Below the pieces are notes generated by a model. The model was not told where the DNA came from. It did not search any database and saw only the letters and a list, made by a program, of their open reading frames with translations. Made by a program: the position numbers and the translations under genes. Shown piece by piece: positions 45,749 through 57,290 of a DNA stretch of 64,000 bases (position 1 is the first letter of the stretch; the number at the start of each line of letters is the position of its first letter). Source of the DNA: Pteria penguin (taxonomy: Eukaryota; Mollusca; Bivalvia; Pterioida; Pteriidae); assembly GCA_035048485.1 (NCBI GenBank), contig CM068592.1, positions 42,615,133-42,679,132 of the forward strand. Direction: 5' to 3'.

Positions 45749-45848
45749 GATTCCTAGGTGTACGTGATGTGCACAGCGCCTCGGAAAACAATTAATTGTT
45801 TTGTGTAGGCTTCGATATCATCATCAGTGCACACGTAAAATAGGAATC
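45749..45848. repeat. Nested inverted repeat (possible fold-back element)
   Basis: Outer arms GATTCCTAGGTGTACGTG and CACGTAAAATAGGAATC, with GTGCAC on both sides, enclose GCCT..AGGC and a perfect palindrome AAAACAATTAATTGTTTT. The 100 bp could fold into one long stem. Confidence 0.7.
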
Positions 45849-46535
45849 TTTGGCAGTATGCACAATATAAGGTGTGGTACTACATGGACTTTTACAGATA
45901 TAAAACATTCTATAAAATGTTTGCAGATGAAACTGAATAAACCGTCCTTGATATTTACGATAATAGGACATTGATTAAAGGAAAGTTATTATACATTCAA
46001 TTATTAAATGTGAAAATAGTTTTCTAATTACATCAGGAATATGTTAAGAAATATTCTACATAGTATTTCTTGAATAAGGTCAAAATAGATATGAATGGGG
46101 TGCTCGATCTGTATTACTGAATCACATGGCGCTCATTGTGAACGAACAGGAGATGACCACATTAATGGTTAAATGATCCGAGCTTTCTCTCACTACAACA
46201 AATATTATTGTTTCGTTTCACCGCAACTATCGTAGGTTTATTTTATGTTGGTTTTAATCTTGCAATTATTTTATTGTTCTGTCGAGTATTCCTTGTCTCT
46301 TTTCCGTGTAGATGTGTTCCTGCTGAATGCTAAATACCATTTTCTTTGAAAAGAGATTTATTGTATGGCATTTTGGCCTTCTTTAAAGTTTTTAAATATA
46401 AATAGGACAAGAAAAATAACCGAAGTACTGCTCATAGATTACTGATGATTATTTACTATTCAATAACACCAAATGTATACTGAACACCTTTCAAAGGCAA
46501 CAATATTTGGTACTTATTATGTAACCAAAAAATAG
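45849..46535. other. Unassigned stretch
   Basis: Nothing recognised. Confidence 0.4.
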
Positions 46536-46748
46536 ACGACTTTATGTAGATGTAGGCTACATCGTTTTTGTTTATGTAGATGTAGGCTACATCTTTTTGT
46601 TTATGTAGATATAGGCTACATCGTTTTTTTAAGTAGATGTAGGCTACATGGTTTTTTTTTTTGTTTATGTGGATGTAGGGTACATTGTTTTTGTTTATGT
46701 AGATGTAAGCTACATTGTTTTTGTTTCTGTAGATGTAGGCTACATCAA
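46536..46748. repeat. 28-32-bp tandem repeat with a palindromic core, 7 copies
   Basis: Each unit has GATGTAGGCTACATC, a 7+7 palindrome around one base, plus GTTTTTGTTTAT. Copies with changes (GATATAGGCTACATC, GATGTAGGGTACATT) are in the middle. Confidence 0.9.
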
Positions 46749-47807
46749 GTTCTAATCCTATGTAGATCTTTTATTTAATTATTTTTTTATTGTAGAGATA
46801 ATTAACTTGAAGGGATAAAACATGAATTGATTATTGATGATTGCAATCACTTCTAATTTCTTTCATTATCTAATATGTTTATGTGAATGTAGTAGGTGTT
46901 GGGTCGTAAAACTTATCTAAAGTACCATTTATATTGTGGTAAATACGGGTTCAAGGCACGTTTGACTAGTCGGCAGGACATGCTATCTCCTCCATAGCAG
47001 CTGATCTGACCTATCTATATATGAATCGTGATACATTTTAGACTTCCTTCCCATGTATTTTTCTTCATAACAAACCAATTCTGAATCCCCCTTTTGAGGT
47101 TATGGTAATTTATTTTAGAATTTTATTCAGATTTCCCCATCTTTGTGTCGCTGATGTCACTATTGTGGGCTTACATTACAAGATCTTACCGCGATCTTTG
47201 TTCATTTAAATAGACATATTTAATTGTAAGCACACTTTCTGTATATGTATTTAGTGGATCGACAGAGAGAAAGAACAGGATAATACCTTTGGGAGGATGG
47301 GAAACTTCTTATTGAGCAAGACTATCCCGTCGTAAATTTAATCTGTTTTGCAATTACCTGATGTTAACGATTCCGTGCCGGATCATAAAGATTCCTTTAC
47401 GTGTGGTTCGGATATGTTTTCTTACTCAACGTATATTCCTGAAATCCGCCTACGGGCCACATACCTGACAATGATCCATACCTGACAATGATCCAGAACG
47501 AGGCTCACAAAGTGCTGTCCTCTCCCAAGATCATGGCATTAATCACGGTTCATGTAGTTAAAATACATATACCATCATCAGGGGTCTAATGACGAAGTTC
47601 GAGTTAAAATATTGATACCTGTAATTAGCTAAAACAATACATTCATATAAAGTACGTAGAGTTCATAACGACTTCGTGATTTCTTATTTTATAATTCTAT
47701 GATTGAATATTGTTACATAGATTTGTCTAACAATCAAACCAATGCATTATTGTCAGGCAACACTCTGTAACAGTATTAACTCTCAGACATCAGATTAAAC
47801 GTAAAAG

Positions 47808-47808
<1 letters not shown>
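46749..47808. other. Unassigned, with one eroded dispersed-module copy
   Basis: About 46945-47010 resembles the module on the minus strand (complement of CTGACTAGTCGG, GAGATAGCATG, CAGATCAG). The rest shows no gene; ATACCTGACAATGATCCA is duplicated at 47460-47490. Confidence 0.35.
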
Positions 47809-47887
<79 letters not shown>

Positions 47888-47945
47888 GGATGGATGGATG
47901 GATGGATGGATGGATGGATGGATGGATGGGTGGATAGATAGATAA

Positions 47946-48014
<69 letters not shown>

Positions 48015-48017
48015 AAT

Positions 48018-48094
<77 letters not shown>

Positions 48095-48139
48095 CAGACG
48101 GGCGGACGGACGGACGAACAGACAGACAGACAGACAGAC

Positions 48140-48193
<54 letters not shown>
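47809..48193. repeat. Compound GATA/GGAT/GACA/GACG array, about 385 bp
   Basis: Runs of (GATA), (GGAT), (GATA), then GACAGACGGGCGGACGGACG, (GACA) and (GATA) again. Confidence 0.97.
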
Positions 48194-48747
48194 TTACAAT
48201 GACTGATTAATGAATAGATTGATTGATAAATTGATTGATTGATTGATAGAATTTATTGTGTGGTATAACGTCGCCTTAATAAGCATAATTCGTCCATATG
48301 CTGGCGTTCAGGGCTAAAGAAGTGAAGGTAATTGGAATGATCAAGCATCACGACACGGCTTGACATGACGTGTTGCTTGGTGGGACTAGATAGCTGGTCA
48401 AATGTTTTATTTAAACTGACATATTATCGCACATAGAAGTAATACTTCAGAAAAAGTTGTTGTTTGCTTCGATCCCCATGGGCACTTTGTCGTAAATGGA
48501 AAATAGACATTGTAATCTGATTATGAAAGCTTCTGTGGTTAAGAACAATTTGTCATATATGGCTCGTGTTTTATCCATTTGAACTCTACGAGACACGCCA
48601 GTATACACTGTGAGTGTGAATAGTTTATTAACACAAATAAATATAACAGAATTCTTACTTATTTCATGCAACCGACCTTGTCCAGCAAGTGAACCATTTA
48701 CAATAAAGTAAAATACGGATCAGTAGTCCAATAGGTATATCTGTAAT

Positions 48748-48792
<45 letters not shown>

Positions 48793-48958
48793 TATTATAA
48801 AATTCGAAGTTTTCGAAAGAGAATGCATTGTCTTGGATCAGTGTGTCGATCGTGCTTAACTACATGGTAATACCTTTTTTATCGTTAACGCATTTTCCCT
48901 CTTTGTAACATTTAATGATTGTGACTACGAGTGGTATCATTAAAAACACTGTGACAAT
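48194..48958. other. Unassigned, with an (AG)n run
   Basis: (GATT)n-like text lies at 48215-48250 and (AG)n at 48752-48789. A 74-codon open frame (48447-48671, minus) is not recognised. Confidence 0.4.
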
Positions 48959-50095
48959 TCTAGATTACGGCCGGCGTGATACAGACTATGCTAGATTACG
49001 GCCGGCGTGATACAGACTATGGCCGGCGTGACACAGACTATTGTAGATTACGGCCGGCGCGATACAGGCTATGCTAGATTACGGCCGGCGTGACACAACC
49101 TATTCTAGATTACGACCTGCGTGACACAGGCTATACTAAATTACGGCCGGCGTGATACAGAATATGCTAGATTACGGCCGGCGTGATACAGACTATGCTA
49201 GATTACGGCCGCCGTGACACAGACTATGCTAGATTACGGCCGCCGTGATACAGACTATGCTAGATTACGGCCGGCGTGATACAAGCTATGCTAGACTACG
49301 GCCGGTGTGTCACGGACTATGCTAGACTACACCCGGCGTGACACAGACTATGCTAGATTACGGCCGGCGTGATACAGACTATGCTAGATTAAGGCCGGCG
49401 TGATACAGACTATGCTAGATTACGGCCGGCGTGACACAAGCTATTCTAGTTTACGACCTGCGTGACACAGAATATGATAGATTACGGCCGGCGTGATACA
49501 GACTATGCTAGATTACGGCCGGCGTGTTACAAGCTATGCTAGACTACGGCCGGCGTGATACAGACTATGCTAGATTATGGCCGGCGTGACACAGACTATG
49601 CTAGATTATGGCCGGCGTGACACAAGCTATTCTAGATTAAGGCCGGCGTGAAACAGACTATGCTAGATTACGGCCGGCGTGATACAGACTATTGTAGATT
49701 ACGGCCGGCGTGTTACAAGCTATGCTACACTACGGCCGGCGTGACACAGACTATGCTAGACTACAGCCGGCGTGACACAGACTATGCTAGATTATGGGCG
49801 GCGTGACACACAGACTATTCTAGATTAAGGCCGGCGTGATACAGACTGTGCTAGATTACGGCCGGCGTGACACAAGCTACGCTAGATTACAGCCAACGTG
49901 ACACAGACTATGCTAGATTACGGCCGGCGTGACATAGACTATACTAGATAACGGGTAGTGAGACACAAGTTATGCTTGTTTTGTTAACCCTAAGATATTA
50001 CGGCCGGCGTGACACGGACTGTGCTAGTTTGGATTAACCTGACTAAGGCATTACCACCGGCGTGACACGGGCTATGCTAGATTATGGCCGGCGTT
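48959..50095. repeat. 31-bp satellite, CGGCCGGCGTGA type, about 36 copies
   Basis: The unit is built of GCTAGATTACGGCCGGCGTG and ATACAGACTAT, with variants GACACAG, TTACAAGC and GCCGCCG. CpG-rich compared with the rest of the window. Confidence 0.94.
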
Positions 50096-50440
50096 ACACA
50101 GACTATGCTAGATTACGGCCGGCGTGACACAGGCTATGCTAGTCTGGTTTACCCTAATGCAGGCATTGCGGCCGGCGTGACACATGTTATGGTAGTTTGG
50201 TTTACCCTGACTAAGGCATTACGACCGGCGTGACACAGGCTATGTTAGTTTGGTTTGCCCTAATTCAGGCATTACGGCAGGCGTGACACAGGTTATGGTA
50301 GTTTGGTTTACCCTGACTGAGGCATTACGACCGCCGTGACACGGGCTATGCTAGTCTGGTTTACCCTAATTCAGGTATTACGGCCGGCGTGACACAGGTT
50401 ATGCTTATTTGGTTCACCTGACTAAGACATTACCCATAAT
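50096..50440. repeat. 53-bp satellite derived from the 31-bp unit, part 1
   Basis: The unit is the 31-bp text with GTTTGGTTTACCCTGACTAA plus GGCATT inserted between GCTA and the ACGGCCGGCGTGACACAGGC block. Single transitional copies appear from about 49975. Confidence 0.92.
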
Positions 50441-50582
50441 TACGGCCATAAGAAGCTTATGTATCTTTGAAACGTTAACATTGATTTTACATACCTTTGT
50501 ATTTGTCATCTGAAAAATTGCTTGATAAAGGCCGTGTGGCCGAAAATTTACAATATAGAGTGTTTGTGTTCCTTTATTTTTA
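50441..50582. other. Foreign 140-bp insert in the satellite
   Basis: Sequence unrelated to the satellite. It includes GCTTGATAAAGGCCGTGTGGCCGAAA, with a GGCC..GGCC stem followed by GAAA, and TGTTTGTGTTCCTTTATTTT at its right side. It resembles tail text of retroelements. Confidence 0.5.
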
Positions 50583-51366
50583 TGCTAGTTTGGTTTACCC
50601 TGATTGAGGCATTATGGTCGGCGTGACGCAAGTTATGCTAGTTTGGTTTACCTGGACCAAGACATTACGGCCGGCGTGACTCAGATTATGCTAGTTAGGT
50701 TTACCCTGACTGAGGCATCACGACTGCCGTGACGCAAGTTATGCTAGTTTGGTTTACCCTGACTGAGGCATCACGACCGCCGTGACGCAGGCTATGCTAG
50801 TTAGGTTTACCCGAACTAAGACATTACGACCGGCGTGACACAGGCTATGCTAGTTTGGTTTACCCGGACTAAGACATTACGGCTGACGTGACGCAGGTTA
50901 TGCTAGTTTGGTTTACCCGGACTAAGACATTACGGCTGACGTGACACAGGCTATGCTAGTTTGGTTTACCTGGACTAAGACATTACGGCCGGCGTGACGC
51001 AGATTATGTTAGTTTGGTTTACCCTGACTGAGCCATTATGGCCGGCATGACGCAGGTTATGCTAGTTTGGTTTACCCGGACTAAGCCATTACGGCCGGCG
51101 TGACGCAGGTTATGCTAGTATGGTTTACCCGGACTAAGCCATTACGGCCGGCGTGACGCAGGTTATGCTAGTTTGGTTTACCCGGACTAAGCCATTACGG
51201 CCGGTGTGACGCAGGTTATGCTAGTTTGGTTTACCCGGACTAAGCCATTACGGCCGGCGTGACGCAGGTTATGCTAGTATGGTTTACCCGGACTAAGCCA
51301 TTACGGCCGGCGTGACGCAGGTTATGCTAGTTTGGTTTACCCGGACTAAGCCATTTCGCCTGACGT
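50583..51366. repeat. 53-bp satellite, part 2
   Basis: The last six units (51035-51350) are almost identical (GGACTAAGCCATTACGGCCG), indicating recent amplification at this end. Confidence 0.93.
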
Positions 51367-52639
51367 GACAGAATGTGCCGTATCGTATACTTATCTTAGT
51401 ACTTTATTCTTCAGTTTATTCTAACCACTTACTGCATAGAGGAATGGTGTTGTACTACTATGTTGTATTTGTTCGGCTGTATTTTGTCTGATTGAAAAGA
51501 TATTACTAAGGTTCGAATTTTTAATTGCATTTTATAAAATTCTTTAAAAGAAATTGTTTTAAGAGTTCCTTCTTGGGGACCCTCGATCAAATCATGTGGG
51601 ACTACTAATGTTCGTTGTATATAGCCAATTTACTATTGGCAGTTTTACTAATGACCTTTTTTCTTTTCTTCTGTGCGTTTAGTATGCGCCTATATATCTT
51701 TGAGTTTACAAAATTAGATAAAAGATGTTTTTACCAAGATATACTCAGCGACACACTTTAGTACATTGTTTTTATCACGTGATTTTCTGACCCGATCTAC
51801 ATACGTGTCAAATGTTGTGTAAATGGTGAATGTAACAGACATTTCTCAATTTTTCCGGTTTATAAAAAAGTGTCAATGTCCTCAAAAGAGTTGACTTTCG
51901 ATGTAGTATAACTTTGTTCTGTAGTTTGATTATATGTAATTGCAGATAATTAAATGAAACATAACATTCTTGTTATACCAGTTTTGACAGCTAATGCAAC
52001 TTTAAAGCTTGTTGTGAATACTTTATTATTACTATATAGTACTGTACTTTATGATTATTATAATTATTTTTATCGAAATAATATTACTGACAAAATTATT
52101 TTACATGGAAATAACATACGCATAAAACAAGATACTTGCAAAGTTGTCGCTGTTGTTTTAAAGAAACAGTTTTATTGGCATAATAGATCATACAAAACTA
52201 CTCATTTAATACTATTCTATATTTCTCTGTAAATGATTAATGGCAATATAAGTTATAAATTTTAATTACATTGCATCCTGTTATGATCGCTCTCCGACGT
52301 CCTTTCCTCGGCAGCCAATCTCTTCCCAAATGAAACAGCTCATCAGAAACTTTGATTGCAAAATAAGTGGAGAAGGGGAACAATAACGTGATAATTCATC
52401 TTCACTGCCATCAACTCCTCGCACACATCTTAACGGAAGCGATAAAAATGTTGCTTTATTGGACGATCAGGGATCATAACCTGCTAGTGATCCGCGGCTG
52501 ATGGTCGTTATGTGGACAAAATAATACCATCCATAACGAGGACATAACTGAAACCCTTTGACATTACAATGATTAGCTGTCATAATGAAGGGGATTATCT
52601 GGAACAACGATACGGAAACACCGGACTCTCCTGTATCAT
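51367..52639. other. Unassigned; partly unique-looking
   Basis: A 92-codon open frame at 51954-52232 (+), preceded by an acceptor-like TATATGTAATTGCAG, has AT-driven composition and no known domain. The part 52260-52600 is repeat-free and balanced in composition, with ATTA-containing clusters. No call is justified. Confidence 0.35.
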
Positions 52640-53690
52640 CCGAAATCGGGGAGTAAGCATCTCTACCGGTCACACGTACCTGCCGTTAGTAGGATCAGGA
52701 GGGTAAGCATGCTCAAGCGGCCACACCTGCCATTATTTAGTGGGATCAGGAAAAATAAGCATGATCTACCCGCCACACCTGCCGTTAGTTAGTGGGATCA
52801 GAAGCATGATCTACTCGCCATACCTGCCGTTAGTTAATGGGATCAGAAGTAAGCATGCTCTACCCGTCACACCTTTCGTTAGTTAGTGGGATCAGAAGTA
52901 GACACTCTCTACCCGCCACACCTGCCGTTAGTTAGTAGGATCAGGAGAAGTAAGCATGCTCTACCCGCCACACCTGCCGTTAGTTAGTGGGATCAGAGGT
53001 AGCATGCTCTACCCGCCACACCTGCCGTTAGTTAGTGGGATCAGAAGTAAGCATGATCTACCCGCCACACCTGCCGTTAGTTAGTAGGATCAGGAGAAGT
53101 AAGCATGATCTACCCGCCACACCTGCCGTTAGTTAGTGGGATCAGAAGAAGTAAGCATGCTCTACCTGCCACACCTGCCGTCAGTTACTGGGATCAGAAG
53201 TAAGCATGATCTACCCGCCACACCTGCCCTTAGTTGGTGGCATCAGAAGTAAGCATGATCTACCCGCCACACCTGCCGTTAGTTAGTGGGATCAGAAGAA
53301 GTAAGCATGCTCAAGCGGCCACACCTGCCGTCGTCAGTTAGTGGGATCAGGAGAAGTAAGCATGCTCTACCCGCCACACCTGACGTTAGTTAGTAGGATC
53401 AGAAGAAGTAAGCATGCTCAAGCGGTCACACCTGCCGAAATTTAGTGGAATCAGGAGAAGTAGACATGTTCTACTCGCCACACCTGCCGTTAGTTAGTGG
53501 GATCAGGAGAAGTAAGCATGATCTACCCGCCATACCTTCCGTTAGTTAGTGGGATCAGGAGAAGTAAGCATGTTCTATCCGCCACACTTGCCGTTAGTTA
53601 GTGGAATCAGAAGAAGTAAGCATGCTCTACACGCCACATCTGCCTGCCGTTAGTTAGAGGGATCAGGAGAAGTAAGCATCCCCTTATGAC
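52640..53690. repeat. 49-55-bp tandem repeat, about 20 copies
   Basis: The unit contains TAGTGGGATCAGGAGAAGTA, AGCATGCTCTACCCGCCACA and CCTGCCGTTAGT. Length varies by the optional GGAGAA. The first units (GGGGAGTAAGCATCTCTACC, GGTCACACGTACCTGCCG) are close to the dispersed module. Confidence 0.94.
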
Positions 53691-53769
53691 ATGGCACAGC
53701 AGCCGTCAATCAGCGATATCTGTCTGACATTGGGATGTATTTATCCCCACACAACCTTTCTTAATCACC

Positions 53770-55330
53770 TAGTCAGTTGTGTTAATAGTCATGGAGGAGT
53801 AGCGACAGGGTTTCCCGCTGTAAGACAATGTGAACAACCTTCACAGAGGAGTAACTATTCCCTACCGACTGTCAAACCTGCCAAAAGGCAGTGTGAACAG
53901 CCATCACGGAGGAGCAACCATCCCCTGCTGGTGGTCAAATACGACAAAAGACAGTGTGATCAGCTATTACAGAGGCATAACCACCCCCTGCTGGTGGTCA
54001 AATCCACCAATAGTCAATGTGAACAGCCATCACAGAGGAGTAATCATCCCCTGCTAGCGGTCAAACCCGCCACAGGACAGTGTGAGCAGCCTTCACATGG
54101 GAGCAACCAACCTCTGCTGGTGGTCAAACCCGCCATAAGACAGTGTGAATAGCTTTAACAGACGAGTACTCATTCATTGCCGGCTGTCATATCCACCATG
54201 AGACAGTGTGAACAACTATCACAGAGAGGTAACCATCCCCTGTGGCCGTCAAATCCGACGTAAAACAGTGTACACAGTATTCATATGAGAGCAATCATCC
54301 CCTGCTGGTTCCAAAACCCGTCGTTAAGCAGTGTGAACCGCCTTTAGAAATGAGTAACCATCCCCCGCTAGCGGTCAAACCCGCCAAAAGATAGTGTGAA
54401 CAGCCTTCACAGAGTAACCAACCCCTGCTGGTGGTCATACCCGCCAATAGACAATGTGAACAGCCATCACAGAGGAGTAACCATCCTCTGCTAGCGGTCA
54501 AACCCGCCATAAGACAGTGTGAACAGCCTTCACATTGGAGCAACCAACCTCTGCTGGTGGTCAAACCCGCCATAAGACAGTGTGAACAGCCTTCACATGG
54601 GAGCAACCAACCTCTGCTAGCGGTCAAACCCGCCATAAGACAGTGTGAACAGCCTTCACATGGGAGCAACCAATCTCTGCTGGTGGTCAAACCCGCCATA
54701 AGACAGTGTGAACAGCCTTCACATGGGAGCAACCAACCTTTGCTGGTGGTCAAACCCGCCATAAGACAGTGTGAACAGCCTTCACATGGGAGCAACCAAC
54801 CTTTGCTGGTGGTCAAACCCGCCATAAGACAGTGTGAATAGCTTTAACAGACGAGTACTCATTCAGTCAGCAGTCATATCCACCATGAGACAGTGTGAAC
54901 AACTATCACAGAGAGGTAACCATCTCCAGCTGGCGGTCAAACCCGACGTAAAACAGTGTACACAGTATTCACATGGGAGCAACCATCCCCTGTTGGTGCC
55001 AAAACCCGTCGTTAAACAGTGTGAACCGCCTTAACAAGTGAGTAACCATCCCCTGCTTGTGGTCATACCCGCCAAAAGACAGTGTGAACAGTCTTCAAAG
55101 AGGAGTAATAATCCCCTGCTGGTGGTCAAACCCTTAGTAAGACAGTGGGAACAATCTCCACATATGAGTAACCATCCCCTGCAGGCTGTCGAAACCATAG
55201 TAAGACAGTGTGAACAATCTTCACATTGGAGTAACAATCCCCTGTTGGTGGTCAAACGCGCTATAAATTGTGTGAACAGCCTTCACAAAGGAGTAGCCAC
55301 CCCTGCTGGTCCATTAAATCCCGTGTGAGT
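53770..55330. repeat. 63-bp tandem repeat, about 24 copies
   Basis: The unit contains GACAGTGTGAACAGCCTTCA, CATGGGAGCAACCAACCTCT and GCTGGTGGTCAAACCCGCCA. Six units at 54450-54840 are almost identical; the outer ones are diverged. Open on both strands because 63 is divisible by three (a 21-residue unit with RQCEQPSHGSNQPLL on plus). GGAG.AACCATCCCCTGCTGG.GGTCAAACCCGCC is readable as a variant of the dispersed module. No flanking gene signals. Confidence 0.94.
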
Positions 55331-55597
55331 CCGTGATATCAGGTTTAGTTGAGAAGTAATCATCTCTTACTTGTTGTCCGCCCTGATCCATTATGATCTG
55401 TTGTCATGAAGGAGTGGGTACTATCAGCTGACCTGATAAGTCTGCCGAACACACAGTCAAAATCGGTAAAACAGCGAAACCTATATAGTCATCTATAACT
55501 GTGTAGAATATATATGATCTACATGTCGTCATCTAGACCATGAAATGAATAATTTGGACGTTATGTTGGTTATTAAATTTGTGTTCCTCATGGTAAA
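55331..55597. other. Unassigned spacer
   Basis: Nothing recognised. Confidence 0.4.
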
Positions 55598-55599
55598 TA

Positions 55600-56470
55600 C
55601 AGTCAACTCTCGTTACACCGGCACTCGATACACCGGCATATTCGTTTATCGGCAGAAATTGGCCGGTAACAAAAGTACATGCTCTTATTTTTGTTCGTTA
55701 TACCGGCATATTCGCCTTCCGGCACCGGCAGCGCTTTTCGGGGACAAATGTACATTTTCACACCTTTTGTCATCCGTTACACCGGCAGACTTACCTGGGC
55801 TGCCGATCAATGAACTATCGGCAAGGAATTTCACGGTTGACCGCACCAACTCGCCGGTACGCGGTAGCTGTGTTTACAATCACGTGTATGATGTTCGTGT
55901 GCGTATGGCTTCATTAAAAAACCTTAATTGATGTTCCAATCACTAATTATGCAGTAATTTGCTTATGAATATTCTACACACCGTATTTATTGGTGAATAT
56001 TTACCTACATAGAAATGACTGCGGCTTTTCATGTACATGCAAAATAAACAAAACATGATAGAGGTCAGTAATGACTGTAATTATATTGGTATCCAAATCA
56101 ATTTATGGGTTAGTTAATTAAAATATTGGGATTTATGTCATTTCAAATCTAGCATTGCAAGTGTTAAGATCGTAGATTTCGTAAACCATGGCAGAACCAC
56201 CAAAGATAAAAAGGCGCACGCAGCTTAATTTATCTGAGAAACGTGAAGTTGTGGAATACAAATTGAAAAATCCGAAGCAGTCACAAGATCAAATTGCAGG
56301 ACATTTCACAAAATTATGGGACAAAAATGTCGGTAGATCTACTATTGGGGATATTTGGAGGGAGAGAGAAAAGTGGACAGCGTCCCCTAAATCATTCGTT
56401 ACACCGGCAAATTCGATATAACGGCAAAATTCGGAAATACGGATATGGCCGTTGTATCGAGAGTTGACTG
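55600..56470 (+). mobile_element. pogo/Tigger-type DNA transposon, internally deleted
   Basis: Terminal inverted repeats CAGTCAACTCTCGTTACACC (left) and the complement of CGAGAGTTGACTG (right, TCGATACAACGGCC inside) are flanked by TA at 55598-55599 and 56471-56472, as expected for the Tc1/mariner/pogo superfamily. Subterminal TTACACCGGCA.ATTCG motifs recur on both sides. The 871-bp element retains only the start of a transposase gene; the catalytic DDE part is gone. Confidence 0.9.
56188..56421 (+). CDS. Truncated pogo/Tigger transposase: CENP-B-type helix-turn-helix only
   Basis: 77 codons starting MAEPPKIKRRTQLNLSEKRE, the usual N-terminus of Tigger/pogo transposases. Residues about 10-62 form the CENP-B N-terminal (psq-like) DNA-binding helix-turn-helix, with the recognition region GRSTIGDIWREREKW. 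From about residue 68 the frame runs into the 3' terminal repeat (FVTPANSI, then stop), so the second HTH and the DDE nuclease are missing. The frame is intact, so a lone DNA-binding peptide could in principle be made, but expression is unproven. No promoter evidence. Confidence 0.8.
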   Translation: MAEPPKIKRRTQLNLSEKREVVEYKLKNPKQSQDQIAGHFTKLWDKNVGRSTIGDIWREREKWTASPKSFVTPANSI

Positions 56471-56509
56471 TATAACATATATATGTATGCAATATGGTTT
56501 GCTTACCTT

Positions 56510-56950
56510 AGTTTGCTTTGCCAACAAAGAAAGGGGGTTGTATCACTATATATCAGATATTCCGTCTGTTCCGCGGATGCTTGCATTATGTCCAGTTTCT
56601 TCTCCCCTCTTTGCCAAGGAGGGTAGATCTAACATATTTCAGATTCCGGGGTTTTTTCCACTTTAAGGGATGTTGGCATTTTAAATTCCCGTCCCCTCTG
56701 TTTGCCGGGGTCACAACAAAGAGAGAAGATTCTGTCTCCTCTCTTTGTGGAGAACGGCATTCTAACATATCAGATTCTGTCTCCTCTCTTATGCCAAGGA
56801 GGTCAATTTTACCACGTGTCATGATATTACATCTTTTCTATTTGCCGAGAGGAAATCCAGGAATGCGTCAAATTTTGCCTTTCGTTTTTGCCAAGGGGAC
56901 GCCTAGCATACAAGATTTTGTCTCTTTTCTTTGTATTTATAATTACATGT
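56510..56950. repeat. Degenerate tandem repeat (TTTGCCAAGG / CTGTCTCCTCTCTT)
   Basis: ATCAGATTCTGTCTCCTCTC, TTTGCCAAGGAGG-like and CTAACATAT recur at irregular 60-80-bp spacing. The 151-codon plus-strand frame through it has no domain and is probably fortuitous. Confidence 0.6.
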
Positions 56951-57138
56951 ACAGGTATTATAATAAATCATAATAATTTGTTCAATTTAAAGAAAGTTGG
57001 CATGAGATGTTTAAAAGGTTTTAATAACCTTGCCAGTTACCAAGGTTTTTTTTAATCAGGCTAAACATGGTAGTTTTACGTATAGTGTATGTAACAAGCG
57101 TAATATAGCCGTGTCATAAAACAAGATCTTCCACAATT

Positions 57139-57290
57139 CGTCTACAAGGAGTGATGTTCATTGCGTCCACAAGGAGTGGCGTTTATTTCGTCTACAAGGA
57201 GTGATGTTTATTGCGTCCACAAGGAGTGGCGTTTATTTCGTCTACAAGGAGTGGTGTTTATTTCGTCCACAAGGAGTGGTGTTTATTTTG
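57139..57290. repeat. 25-bp tandem repeat, 6 copies
   Basis: Units alternate CGTCTACAAGGAGTGATGTT and CGTCCACAAGGAGTGGCGTT, each followed by TATTK. Confidence 0.93.

Noticed and set aside
48447..48671. PLE RT grip motif (KVPMGIEANN)
   Set aside because: Only PMG is shared, and neighbouring PLE blocks are absent.
51954..52232. 92-codon gene after an acceptor-like sequence
   Set aside because: Composition follows the AT-rich background, no domain is recognised, and there is no downstream signal.
53691..54841. Gene for a 21-residue-repeat protein
   Set aside because: A 63-bp satellite divisible by three gives open frames on both strands. The array outside the homogeneous core is interrupted by stops, and the units derive from a non-coding dispersed module.
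56518..56973. 151-codon gene
   Set aside because: Runs through a degenerate tandem repeat with no domain or codon bias.
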